Shown piece by piece: positions 7,671 to 15,983 of a stretch of 64,000 bases of DNA. A model generated the notes under the pieces. That model was given only the letters and a program-made list of their open reading frames with translations. It was not told the DNA's origin and ran no database searches. The stretch comes from DSUN01 sp035527715 (GTDB taxonomy: Bacteria > Planctomycetota > PUPC01 > DSUN01). The first letter of the stretch is position 1, and every line of letters starts with the position of its first letter. The stretch covers positions 1-64,000 of the forward strand of contig DATKZY010000014.1 in NCBI GenBank assembly GCA_035527715.1, in the 5' to 3' direction. Position numbers and translations under genes: made by a program.

Positions 7671-8273
7671 ATGGCGATCACCCGCAACGTGGTGGACATA
7701 GGGAAGTTCAACCAGGGCGCATCCCTGCCCTACGAGTTGCGCCTCCAGGACTTCCAGATGGCCATGCAGGACGTGTACGACTTCTTCTATGACGTGAACT
7801 CGCGGCTGGCCGAGAAGGGCCTGCGAAGGCTCGACGACATGCTGCGGCCTGCGATCATGTCGGGCGTCCTGTCGGACATGTTGACCGCAAGTCTCGCGAA
7901 GCACTCTCGGGTGCTCACAGAGAACCTCTACTTCAATGGCCACCCGGACCTGATCGTCCAAGGCATCTACCCCGGCAATTCGGTGAAGGCTGGCAGTGAC
8001 GGCATCGAGGTCAAGACGACCAGGAAGTCCGGCGGGGCCGTGGACACCCACGGCGCGAGAGACCAGTGGATGTGCGTGTTCGTCTACGATGTGGACACAC
8101 AGACGGAGCCGGCGTGCGACCGCAGGCCGATGGCATTCACAGAGGTCTATCTGGGTGAGGTCACGGTGGAGGACTTCCGCAAGAACCCGCGTGGGGAGCT
8201 TGGAACGCGCACCGCGACGCTTCACAAGGACGGGATCAAGAAGATCAGGGAGAACTGGGTTTACCTGCTCTGA
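7671..8273 (+). CDS. Type II restriction endonuclease-like PD-(D/E)XK protein
   Basis: A 200-residue protein I cannot assign to a named enzyme. It carries a plausible nuclease core, HPDLIV (Asp93) followed 19 residues later by GIEVKTTR (Glu113-Val-Lys115), the PD-X(n)-EXK arrangement of restriction enzymes. It is convergent with the DNA methyltransferase gene and overlaps its 3' end by 13 bp, which is strong context for a restriction-modification pair. The ATG follows GGAGAGGCGACAGGC. The recognition site cannot be deduced. The long leader after a strong promoter may delay or control its expression relative to the methylase. Confidence 0.8.
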   Translation: MAITRNVVDIGKFNQGASLPYELRLQDFQMAMQDVYDFFYDVNSRLAEKGLRRLDDMLRPAIMSGVLSDMLTASLAKHSRVLTENLYFNGHPDLIVQGIYPGNSVKAGSDGIEVKTTRKSGGAVDTHGARDQWMCVFVYDVDTQTEPACDRRPMAFTEVYLGEVTVEDFRKNPRGELGTRTATLHKDGIKKIRENWVYLL

Positions 8274-9418
8274 GATTCGCCCCTGAGCCTGAAGCGCGCC
8301 AGCTTCGGTATGGCGTCGCACGCCATGTCGAAGTAGTGCTCGTCCTTCTCGACACCCACGCTGGCATACCCCACGGCCTCGGCGGCCGCGAGGGTTGAGC
8401 CGGCGCCCGCAAAGGGGTCCAGCACCACGCCTTCCCCGAGCGGCAGAACGGCCCGCACGACCTGTCGCAGGAATGCCTGGGGCTTCAAGCTCGGGTGAGG
8501 AGCCAGTTCCCGTTCCTCCTTGCGGGTCGGCGCCGAGCGAATCACGTCCCCAAATGGCCGCTCGGGCGAGGGGCGGCGGAAGCCGCCGGTCTTCCACTTC
8601 CGCAGGTTGTCCTGGACCCTTCCCTCGACCGGCTTGCGGAAGACCAGCCACGGCTCCCACATCGAGCGGGGCATGACACTCACCTCCCGGAACTCCTCGT
8701 GAGCGGCCTTCGGGCGGTCCCCGCCACGCAGGGTCATGACGAGGCGGATGATCTCGCCCCGCCGCTCGAGCCCCGCCTGGGCCAATGACCCCGACACGAG
8801 GTACGACAGCAAGGGGTTCGAGGCCACGACGACGTGTGCCCCGGGCACGAGCTTCGGCAGCAGCAGCCGCGCCCAGACGAAGAAGAAGCCGCGCAACTCC
8901 TCCAGTTGCGTGTCGGTCAGCGTTGTGAACCGCGGGAGGGGGGACCGCACGCTGCCGTCGAACGAGGGCGGAATCCGCCACACCCCGCCCTTGCCGTTCC
9001 TGAGCTTCTCCTGCTGTTCGGGGGTGTACTCGTGCAGCCCGTAGGGAGGATCGGTGACTACGGCCTGGAAGCTGCCATCCTGCTGCTCGCGGAGCCAGTC
9101 GAAGCAGTCGGCGTGGAAGAGCCTGGCCTGGCCGACTGTGACGGGCTCTCGCCACTCCCGGGCCGCGGCGAATTCCCGTTGGACCCCGGGCATCACCGGT
9201 CGCCTCACCTGGTAGAGGCCCCGAGCCTCGCGCACGAACAGGTCGGGCGTATTCAGTCGCAGGTACGAGCGAACCGACGAGGTCGGCGTCGGGCCAATCA
9301 CCTGGCTCACGCGCTCGCCAATCTCGCTGACAGGGAGCGGTTGTGATGAGAGGGAGACGACCTGGAGGATCGCATCCCGCACTCGGCCGGGCGCGTAGCG
9401 GGGCTGTCTGGCCTTCAT
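8261..9418 (-). CDS. Site-specific DNA methyltransferase (beta class) with N-terminal winged helix
   Basis: A 385-residue methylase. Residues about 5-65 look like a winged-helix domain (RVRDAILQVVSLSSQ, then SYLRLNTPDLFVREARGLYQV). The catalytic motif DPPYGL comes before the S-adenosylmethionine loop DPFAGAGSTLAAA, the order of beta-class enzymes; DPPY suggests N6-adenine methylation but N4-cytosine is not excluded. The region between them should hold target recognition. I choose ATG 9418, which lies about 7 bp after the -10 box, so the transcript is probably leaderless. It should protect host DNA from the adjacent nuclease. Confidence 0.9.
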   Translation of the reverse strand: MKARQPRYAPGRVRDAILQVVSLSSQPLPVSEIGERVSQVIGPTPTSSVRSYLRLNTPDLFVREARGLYQVRRPVMPGVQREFAAAREWREPVTVGQARLFHADCFDWLREQQDGSFQAVVTDPPYGLHEYTPEQQEKLRNGKGGVWRIPPSFDGSVRSPLPRFTTLTDTQLEELRGFFFVWARLLLPKLVPGAHVVVASNPLLSYLVSGSLAQAGLERRGEIIRLVMTLRGGDRPKAAHEEFREVSVMPRSMWEPWLVFRKPVEGRVQDNLRKWKTGGFRRPSPERPFGDVIRSAPTRKEERELAPHPSLKPQAFLRQVVRAVLPLGEGVVLDPFAGAGSTLAAAEAVGYASVGVEKDEHYFDMACDAIPKLARFRLRGESQSR

Positions 9419-9425
9419 GCCACAC

Positions 9426-9454
9426 AATATAGACGTCTGGACGTCTCTTGTCAA
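9426..9454 (-). promoter_or_regulatory. Consensus promoter giving a leaderless methylase mRNA
   Basis: On the minus strand a perfect TTGACA (9454-9449), a 17-bp spacer and TATATT (9431-9426). The expected start is at about 9419-9418, the A of the methylase ATG. The -35 box overlaps the stop codon of the upstream propeller gene. Confidence 0.8.
9431..9446. promoter_or_regulatory. 16-bp palindrome between -35 and -10 of the methylase promoter
   Basis: AGACGTCTGGACGTCT is symmetric except for its two central bases and fills the promoter spacer. It is a good candidate operator, either for the methylase's own winged-helix domain or for an unlinked repressor. Confidence 0.65.
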
Positions 9455-10968
9455 CCGCTTTTCTGCGGGCCATCAATCGTGTGGTCCGGCGGCCCTGTTG
9501 CGCGGCGGGCCCTCACCAACCGCGTGAGGGTGAAGACGAGGACGGCGACGACGAGGAGGACGACGGGAATGGTGTAGGCCTCGCCCAAGGCGTCCCAGAA
9601 GCTGTCGCGGGGCGGGCCGGCGTTGTCGTCGCGCGTCCCGACGGCGAAGGCGTGGACGACGCCGCTGTAGGAGGGGGCGACGAGCATCGGCTTGCCCGCC
9701 AGCATGCCGACGACGCACGACGCCCAGATGGTCTTGCCCTTCTGATAGTGGCTCCAGGAAAACTGGCCGAGGTCGTAGCGGAAGAGGAAGCGGCCGTCGC
9801 GCGCGGCGACGACGTAGACGTGGTCGTCGAGCGAGTTGACGCACACGACCGGCTCGCCGCCCATCGTGGCGACGGCGGGCGAGCCCTGGACAATGCCGCG
9901 CGTGCGGTAGCGCCACACCTCCTTGCCCGTCGCCGCGTCGAGGGCGAAGACGAAGTAGTTGTAGCTGCCGACGAACACGGTCGGCCGCCCGTCAATCACC
10001 GCGAAGGCCGGCGTGCTGTCCACCCACGTGTTGATGGGGCTGGCCCAAACCTGCTGGCCCGTCTCGGCGTCCACGCCGTAGGCCCAGGCCGTGCGTCCGC
10101 CCAGGAAGAGGAGCTGGCGGCCATTGACGACGCCGACCGAGATGCCGCTGTGGATCTCGTCGCCGCTCGAGCAGGGCTTCGGCCACAGGTCCTCGCCGGT
10201 GCGGACGGAGAGGGCAAAGACGGCGCCCGGCTCGTAGGGCACGAAGAGCGCCGGCTCGCCCTTCACCGTGCCGAGGCAGGGCGTGCCGACGGCGCTCGTC
10301 CCGATCTCCCGGCGCCAGAGTTCTTTTCCCGTGGCCGGCTCGAGGGCGAGGACCTCGCCGCGCTGGACGTTCTCCGTGCCGCTGCGGTTGTTGTTCCACA
10401 CGCCGCACACGAGCACGGGCTTGCCGTCAATCTCGGCCAGCAGGGGATTGGCCATTCGGGCGGGGTTCACCGTGCCCTTCCAGGCGAGGGTCTCGACCTG
10501 CCAGAGCTTGCGCTTCGTGTCGGGCACGCCGGATCTGGGGTCGAAGGCGTAGATCGAGCGGTCGCTCGACGCCACGAAGAGCATGGGGTGCCCGCCGATG
10601 ATGGCGTAGACGGGGGTGGCGCCTACGGCACCGCCCGTGATGAACTGCCAGGCATCCTCCCCCGTCGCGCCGTCGAAGGCGTAGACCGTGTTGTCGTAGC
10701 AGCCGAGGAACACGCGCGGCTGGCCCTCCACCGTGGCCAGGCACGGGCTCGACCAGTAGGGTGTGCCCTCGACGTAGGTGTAGAGCGCCCTCGGCGTCGC
10801 CGTGGACCACTGGTGCTCCAGGGTCGCCGACGCAAAGCGCGTGGGGCTGACGCCCTGCCGCTGCGGTCCGAAGCCGAACATCGGCCAGTCCACCACTTCG
10901 GCGCCAAGACAGGTCGAGAGGCAAAGGGCCAGGATTGCAGATTTCAGATTGCAGATTGCAGATGTCAT
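9451..10968 (-). CDS. Membrane-anchored PQQ-like beta-propeller protein
   Basis: About 505 residues with repeated blades of the pyrrolo-quinoline-quinone type (YAFDGATGEDAW, YAFDPRSG, LALEPATGKELW, YGVDAETGQQVW, FALDAATGKEVW). It has an N-terminal signal peptide ending near CLGA-EVVD and a single C-terminal membrane helix (IPVVLLVVAVLVFTL) followed by basic residues. Many such propellers are structural and bind no cofactor. The start is uncertain (ATG 10968, or ATG 10980) because both lie in a short-repeat tract that also encodes much of the signal peptide. It follows the polyferredoxin gene closely, so it is probably in the same operon. Confidence 0.88.
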   Translation of the reverse strand: MTSAICNLKSAILALCLSTCLGAEVVDWPMFGFGPQRQGVSPTRFASATLEHQWSTATPRALYTYVEGTPYWSSPCLATVEGQPRVFLGCYDNTVYAFDGATGEDAWQFITGGAVGATPVYAIIGGHPMLFVASSDRSIYAFDPRSGVPDTKRKLWQVETLAWKGTVNPARMANPLLAEIDGKPVLVCGVWNNNRSGTENVQRGEVLALEPATGKELWRREIGTSAVGTPCLGTVKGEPALFVPYEPGAVFALSVRTGEDLWPKPCSSGDEIHSGISVGVVNGRQLLFLGGRTAWAYGVDAETGQQVWASPINTWVDSTPAFAVIDGRPTVFVGSYNYFVFALDAATGKEVWRYRTRGIVQGSPAVATMGGEPVVCVNSLDDHVYVVAARDGRFLFRYDLGQFSWSHYQKGKTIWASCVVGMLAGKPMLVAPSYSGVVHAFAVGTRDDNAGPPRDSFWDALGEAYTIPVVLLVVAVLVFTLTRLVRARRATGPPDHTIDGPQKSG

Positions 10969-11002
10969 CCAGCCATCCATTCATCCAACCATCCATTCAT
11001 CC
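10934..11002. repeat. Heptamer plus octamer tandem repeats at the propeller gene start
   Basis: Four 7-bp units of the ATTGCAG type (10934-10961) adjoin four 8-bp units of the CATCCATT type (10966-10997, then CATCC). No matching opposite arms are close by. The tract supplies the start codon and early codons of the propeller gene. Confidence 0.8.
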
Positions 11003-11005
11003 CCG

Positions 11006-12076
11006 TTAGAAGTACTTGGTCGGCCTCGGGATGAATGGAACGGTCTGCTTCTTGCCGGGCCTCAGCTCGTTCACGATCTCGAGTGCGCCGTGGGGACAGG
11101 CGTCCACACACTTCATGCAGTAGAGACACGTCCTGCGGTCGCGGATGCCCATGACAATGCAGTCCACCGGGCACACGGGCTCGCAGCAGCCGTCGCGTTG
11201 GCAGCGGTCGTTGCGGTTGATCTGCCAGGCGGCGTGGTTGGCCAGCAGTCCCAGCATCGCCCCCTCGGGGCACATGTAGCGGCACCAGGCGTTCATCAGC
11301 ACGATCGAGAGGAGCAGCACGCCGAAGCACGAGATGAGCGACGCCCACTCGACGTAGGCCGTGAAGAAGACGCAGAACGGCCCGTTCGCGTAGACCCCGT
11401 AGATGAACACCGCGAAGATCGAGATGAGGATCGCGTAGCGGACACGGCTCTTGAAAAACCAGTCCTTCGAGTGGTCCGTGAGCACCGTGAGCGCGATGAG
11501 CGACAGGCCGATCGTGTAGAAGACCATCGCGTGCTCGATGAACGAGAAGGTCGCGGGCTTCGTCTTGTAGGAGCTGTAGAAGAGCACGCCGAGGAAGACC
11601 ACGCCCATGCCGTACTTGAGGTAGATGAAGGCCGGCTTCTCCTTGTGGCCCCGCGCCCAGGAGGTGAGCTTGCCGAGGAGTTCCTGCGCGAAGCCGAGCG
11701 GGCAGAGCCATCCGCAGAAGATCCGCCCGAAGAGCATGGTAAATGCCGCGACCGTGGCGAAGACGATCAGGTACTTGAACGCCCCGAGGTCGTCCCGCCC
11801 CATCGCGTTCGCCCCCAGGATGATGTCGCGGCTCATGCACGCGCAGGGGTGGACGCCCATGATAAGCGCGACGGCGGAGATCGTCTGCACCAGCCGCCTC
11901 GCCCACTGGCGATGGGGGAACTTCCAGCGCATCAGGAAGGCGGCCACGACCGACAGGCCGGCCATCATCAGGAACGGCGTGAGGTCGAGGGCCGTATTCC
12001 CCAGCGGCAGCAAGGCGCGTTCGATCACCTTGCGTATCACCAGCCGGTCGCCTTCCCAGCCGAAGGGGAGTTCCAT
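11006..12076 (-). CDS. NapH/YccM-like membrane polyferredoxin
   Basis: A 356-residue membrane protein with several hydrophobic helices, two conserved cysteine motifs in the membrane region (FCGWLCPLG near residue 120 and WCRYMCPEG) and two C-terminal 4Fe-4S clusters (CEPVCPVDC and CLYCMKCVDACP). NapH-type proteins pass electrons from quinol or cytoplasmic donors to periplasmic partners. The ATG overlaps the ABC ATPase stop as TAATG, showing coupling. Placement between an oxyanion-type ABC transporter and a membrane propeller hints at redox handling of a metal or oxyanion, but that is inference. Confidence 0.9.
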   Translation of the reverse strand: MELPFGWEGDRLVIRKVIERALLPLGNTALDLTPFLMMAGLSVVAAFLMRWKFPHRQWARRLVQTISAVALIMGVHPCACMSRDIILGANAMGRDDLGAFKYLIVFATVAAFTMLFGRIFCGWLCPLGFAQELLGKLTSWARGHKEKPAFIYLKYGMGVVFLGVLFYSSYKTKPATFSFIEHAMVFYTIGLSLIALTVLTDHSKDWFFKSRVRYAILISIFAVFIYGVYANGPFCVFFTAYVEWASLISCFGVLLLSIVLMNAWCRYMCPEGAMLGLLANHAAWQINRNDRCQRDGCCEPVCPVDCIVMGIRDRRTCLYCMKCVDACPHGALEIVNELRPGKKQTVPFIPRPTKYF

Positions 12077-13317
12077 TAGCGCCTCGCTCGGAGGGTTGGC
12101 GCGCAGCGCCGCTCAAGAGAAGAATGGGACATATGGGACCGATAGGACAGATGGGACGGGTGAGGCCGGGCGCGGCGCGCGGAAGGGCTGGATGCGGGTC
12201 CCATCGGTCCCATGCGTCCCATAGGTCCTATTGGATTCTGCACACCGCCGCCGTTTTGATCACCTTCCCACGGGAAAACATGCACGGCGTCGGGCTCGAA
12301 GCCGAGGGCGACGGCCTGGCCGACGGCGAGGGCCGAGGCCGCATAGTCGCGCTTGGCCTGAAGCACCACGAAGCGCTCCCTGGCCGTCGCCACCTGGTAG
12401 CGGACGAGCGCGCCGCGGTCCGACACCGCCTCCACCTTGCCCTCGACACGATTTGTGCCGTCTGCCGCCAACGCCTGGGGGGCGATGGAGATCAGTTCGG
12501 GCCGCACGCACAGGCCCACGCGGCCGGTCAGGGGCGTGTTCGCCGCCACGCTTCCGCAGCCCAACTCGATGCGGGCGAGGCCGCCCTCGGCCGTGGCCTG
12601 GCCTGCGAAGACGTTCTCCGTGCCCACGAATCGGGCGACGAAGGCCGAGTTGGGGCGGTCGAACACGTCGGCCTTCGGGCCGAACTGGAGGAGGCGTCCG
12701 TCGCGCAGCACGCCGATCGTCTTGCCCAGCACGCGCGCCTCGTCCTGGTCGTGGGTCACGTGGAGGATGGTCATGCCGAGCTGGCGGTGGAGCGCGGCGA
12801 GTTCGCCGCACAACGCCTCCTTGGCGGGCGGGTCGAGCGCGGCCAGCGGCTCGTCGAACAGCAGCACCCGGGGCTCGATGGCGAGCGCGCGGGCGAGTGC
12901 GACCTTCTGCATCTCGCCGCCCGAGAGCGCGGCGATGTCGCGGCCGAGCAGCCCCCCAATCGCCAGCAGCTCCGCGACCCGCTCGACTCGGCGGCCCCGC
13001 TCGGCACGCGGCACGCCGTGGTAGCGGAGGCCGTAGGCGATGTTCGCCCGGACCGACAGGTTCGGGAACAGCATCGAGCGCTGGTAGACGAAACCGATGC
13101 CGCGCTGCTCGGGCGGCCAGCGGGTCACGTCCTGCCCGTCCACCCACACCTCGCCGGCATCGGGGCGGTTGACGCCCACGATGGTCTCGAGCAGCACGGT
13201 CTTCCCGCAGCCGGTGGGGCCGAGGAGCACGGCGTAGTCGCCGGGGGCCAGCTCGAAGCTCACGCCCCGCAACTGGAAGGCGCCAAAGCGCTTACTCAGG
13301 CCGACGACTCGAATCAC
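12076..13317 (-). CDS. ABC transporter ATP-binding protein, molybdate/tungstate/sulfate type
   Basis: A 413-residue ATPase. Walker A is GPTGCGKT (33-40), the signature LSGGE is at 131-135, Walker B LLFDEP at 152-157 and the switch His at 189. Residues about 235-350 form the TOBE-like regulatory domain found in ModC/WtpC/PotA-type ATPases. The family-like part ends near residue 355. The last ~55 residues, rich in GPMG and SH, are translated from an inverted 9-bp tandem-repeat element and look like a recent addition. Its 5' end overlaps the permease gene by 26 bp and its stop overlaps the polyferredoxin start. No solute-binding protein is nearby. Confidence 0.9.
   Translation of the reverse strand: MIRVVGLSKRFGAFQLRGVSFELAPGDYAVLLGPTGCGKTVLLETIVGVNRPDAGEVWVDGQDVTRWPPEQRGIGFVYQRSMLFPNLSVRANIAYGLRYHGVPRAERGRRVERVAELLAIGGLLGRDIAALSGGEMQKVALARALAIEPRVLLFDEPLAALDPPAKEALCGELAALHRQLGMTILHVTHDQDEARVLGKTIGVLRDGRLLQFGPKADVFDRPNSAFVARFVGTENVFAGQATAEGGLARIELGCGSVAANTPLTGRVGLCVRPELISIAPQALAADGTNRVEGKVEAVSDRGALVRYQVATARERFVVLQAKRDYAASALAVGQAVALGFEPDAVHVFPWEGDQNGGGVQNPIGPMGRMGPMGPASSPSARRARPHPSHLSYRSHMSHSSLERRCAPTLRARR
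12126..12234. repeat. Inverted pair of 9-bp tandem repeats inside a gene end
   Basis: The left arm has four 9-bp units (GGGACATAT, GGGACCGAT, AGGACAGAT, GGGACGGGT; 12126-12161). The right arm has the inverted type (GGTCCCATC, GGTCCCATG, CGTCCCATA, GGTCCTATT; 12197-12232). They can fold into a long imperfect hairpin. The element is translated as the C-terminal tail of the ABC ATPase. Confidence 0.85.
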
Positions 13318-14623
13318 CGGCGCGGCTCCAGATAGTGCGCACGTTCCGCCAAACCGTCCGCGAGGCCACCAGGTGCAGCACCGCGAACACCACGACGCAC
13401 AGGAGAATCATCAGGATGGCGAGGGTCGTGTGCTGCCCCTTCTCGCCCGCCTCAATGAACTGCTTGTAGATGCGGACGGGCATGGTCTCGGGGTGCTGGG
13501 CGACGACGGTGACGGCGCTGAAGTCGCTGATCGCCCGCCCCCAGGTGAGGATGCAGCCCATGAAGATGCCGCGCCAGGCGAGCGGCAGCGTCACGCGGAA
13601 GAACGTGCCGAGCGGGCCGGCGCCGAGTGTCCGCGACACGTTTTCCAGCCGCGGATCCACGGCCTGGAAGGCGGCCATCGCCGAGCGGATGAGGAAGGGG
13701 CAACTGATGAAGGTCTGGGCAAGGACGATCCCCTTCCAGTCGTTGTCGAGCACGATTCCGAAGTTGCCGTTGAGCCAGGCTCCCAGGGGCTGCTCCTTGC
13801 CGACGAGTTGCGCGATGGCGATGCCCACGACCGGCGGGGGCAGGATGATCGGCAGGTCCACGAGCGCGTCGAGCACGCGGCGGCCTGGGAAATCGCTTCG
13901 CACCAGGAAATAGGCCATCGGCACGCCGAGCGCCAGCACCACAAGTGTAGTAACGGTGGCAGTTTGGATGCTCATCCACATGGCCGCGCGGGTGCCCTCC
14001 GCCGCGGCGTCGGAGCCGAGGAGAGCGGTCCGCAGGTCCTGTGGCGACCGGCTCGCCCCGAGGTTCACAAGGGGGAACAGCACCGCCAGGAGCAGCACGA
14101 AGCCCAGGACGAAGCAGGTGAGGACAAGGTAGCTCCGCGTCTCCCGTGCCGCCCTAACTTCTGCCAGGACAATGAGATAGAAGATGGTCAGGAGTACCAG
14201 CGTGGCCTCGGCAAAGAACGGGAACACCAGGTAGGCCACGAGGAGCACCACCATGAAGCCGAAGGCCGTGGGCATGTGAAAAAGGCTGCTCGTGAGCAGC
14301 AGGAAAAGCCCGAAGAGCAACAGGCGGTGCGTGCCGCCGAACACCCACCGGTCCGAAGGCGCCACGGCCACGAAAAGGGCGAACAGGGCGACATACCAGC
14401 CGACGTAGGCCGCCTGCACCCATCGAGGCCGTAAGCTGATGTGATATATGAGGTTATACAGATAGAAGAGATTGGACGACAGGATCAGCGCGTAGATGGT
14501 GGCCGAGCGAAGGTCGGGCGACAGCACACGCGCCAGCCACAGCAGTTCGCCCGCTGCGAAGACGACCGACCAGAGGGCGAAGCGAAGGGCCCTGGTGCGC
14601 GTGGATGTGTCTCGGTCAGCCAT
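13292..14623 (-). CDS. ModB/WtpB-type ABC permease with extra N-terminal membrane domain
   Basis: A 443-residue integral membrane protein. The C-terminal ~235 residues match the molybdate/tungstate/sulfate permease fold, with the EAA-like loop around VDPRLENVSRTLGAGPLGTFF. The first ~200 residues add about six hydrophobic helices not found in the usual 220-260 residue ModB. This looks like a fusion of an unknown membrane domain to the permease. ATG 14623 is preferred over the in-frame GTG at 14632 because GGAG sits at better spacing. It is the first gene of the run through the ATPase, polyferredoxin and propeller. Confidence 0.85.
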   Translation of the reverse strand: MADRDTSTRTRALRFALWSVVFAAGELLWLARVLSPDLRSATIYALILSSNLFYLYNLIYHISLRPRWVQAAYVGWYVALFALFVAVAPSDRWVFGGTHRLLLFGLFLLLTSSLFHMPTAFGFMVVLLVAYLVFPFFAEATLVLLTIFYLIVLAEVRAARETRSYLVLTCFVLGFVLLLAVLFPLVNLGASRSPQDLRTALLGSDAAAEGTRAAMWMSIQTATVTTLVVLALGVPMAYFLVRSDFPGRRVLDALVDLPIILPPPVVGIAIAQLVGKEQPLGAWLNGNFGIVLDNDWKGIVLAQTFISCPFLIRSAMAAFQAVDPRLENVSRTLGAGPLGTFFRVTLPLAWRGIFMGCILTWGRAISDFSAVTVVAQHPETMPVRIYKQFIEAGEKGQHTTLAILMILLCVVVFAVLHLVASRTVWRNVRTIWSRAGDSSRRPE

Positions 14624-14699
14624 TCTTGCCACTCTCCGCTCGGGCCGGCGCCCCCCCCTGCAAGCATTCGTTTCCCAGGCACCCCTCGTGACCCGTTGG

Positions 14700-15776
14700 T
14701 CACCTTGAGGCGAAGCGGGAGGCCACTGGCACGGTCTGGCCCGATTCCGAAGCCTCCAGCGCTGCTAGAGTTATGTCGAGGACGTGATAGGCCGCCTCGC
14801 CAGGGCAAGTCAGGTGCTTGCCCTCGCGAATGCCCGCCGCGAGGTCGAGCGGCCCGCGCGCCCACTCGACGCCTGGGAAGGGCTCGCCCAGGAGCGGCAC
14901 GGGCTTCCACTCCCGCTCGCCCGCCTTGCACACGTCGAGCTTCGCGTTGAAGCCCACCACGGAATCGAGCCGCAGGGAGCCGGCCGTGCCGTGGACCTCG
15001 ATGCCTGTCTGGGCGCTCTTGACGCCGAAGAAGCTGGCCGTGAGCCGCCCGTGGGCGCCGCCGGCGAACTCCATCAGCACGCACGTGTGGTCGGGATTCG
15101 TCGCGGTGAAGGTTTTTCCCGCATTCGGCCCCGAGACGATGGTGCGTTCGGGCAGTCGGACGCCCCCCATCGCGCGCACGGCGCTCACCGAGCCGAAGAT
15201 CTGGATGAGCACGCTCAAGGGGTAGCACCCAACATCGAACAGCGGCCCCGCCCCTCGGCCATAGAAGGGGGCAGGCGCGGGGTGCCAGGACTCGATGCGG
15301 CTCCAGTTCATCTCGGCGTAGACCTCTTTCACCTCGCCCACAAGGCCGTCGGCCACCACCTTCTTGAGCGTCTGCTGGGCCTCGCCGAGGATGACGAAGG
15401 GGGAACAGCCCAGGAGCAGGCCCTTCTGGGCCGCGAGGTCCACGCAGGCGCGGCCATCCTCGCGGGTGGCGGCGAGGGGCTTCTCGCTGTGGACGTGTTT
15501 GCCGCCGCGCAGCAGCCGTTGCGTGACCTCGGGGTGGGCGAGGTGGACGGTGAGGTTGAGGCCCGCCTCGACCCGCTCGTCAGCGATCAAGTCGTCGAGG
15601 CTGGCGTACTGCGTGCCGCCGTACTTGGCGACGAATCCCTTGGCCGCCTCGGCGTTGAGGTCGAAGGCCCCCACGATCTCCAGCTTGTCGGGGTGCTTCT
15701 TCATCGAGTCGGCATACGGCCCCGCGATGTTGCCGCAGCCGACGAATGCGAACCGAACCGGCTCCGACGCTGCCAT
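14700..15776 (-). CDS. Gfo/Idh/MocA-family oxidoreductase
   Basis: A 358-residue NAD(P)-dependent dehydrogenase with Rossmann loop FVGCGNIAGPYA and an intact catalytic motif GKHVHSEKPLA. The C-terminal half carries the family's beta-sheet substrate domain. It starts at ATG 15776 after AAGGAGAACTCA. It follows the lyase-like gene on the same strand, separated by a repeat region of about 195 bp, so a shared role in using polysaccharide-derived sugars is plausible but unproven. Confidence 0.92.
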   Translation of the reverse strand: MAASEPVRFAFVGCGNIAGPYADSMKKHPDKLEIVGAFDLNAEAAKGFVAKYGGTQYASLDDLIADERVEAGLNLTVHLAHPEVTQRLLRGGKHVHSEKPLAATREDGRACVDLAAQKGLLLGCSPFVILGEAQQTLKKVVADGLVGEVKEVYAEMNWSRIESWHPAPAPFYGRGAGPLFDVGCYPLSVLIQIFGSVSAVRAMGGVRLPERTIVSGPNAGKTFTATNPDHTCVLMEFAGGAHGRLTASFFGVKSAQTGIEVHGTAGSLRLDSVVGFNAKLDVCKAGEREWKPVPLLGEPFPGVEWARGPLDLAAGIREGKHLTCPGEAAYHVLDITLAALEASESGQTVPVASRFASR

Positions 15777-15793
15777 TGAGTTCTCCTTGTCTC

Positions 15794-15983
15794 GTCAAGA
15801 TGATCACCTTCCCCCGCTCCGGAGGGCGTGATCATCTTGACTCGGGGTCAGATGCCGGGGGACGCGATGTGACATGTCCTTTCCAGATATATGCTTATGT
15901 CAACGCCCCCTGGCAGGCCCGCCGCTGGCCAAGGTGATCACCCCCCGTGTTGCGCGCGTGATCATCTTGATCATCTTGACCAC
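15794..15983. repeat. Paired GATCATCTTGA inverted repeats between two genes
   Basis: GTCAAGATGATCAC (15794-15807) pairs with GTGATCATCTTGAC (15828-15841). A second version, AAGGTGATCACC (15931-15942) with GTGATCATCTTGATC (15958-15972), lies about 120 bp on. The right arm of the second supplies the TGA stop codon and last residues of the lyase-like gene. The core resembles the repeat at 29462-29504. Confidence 0.75.
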
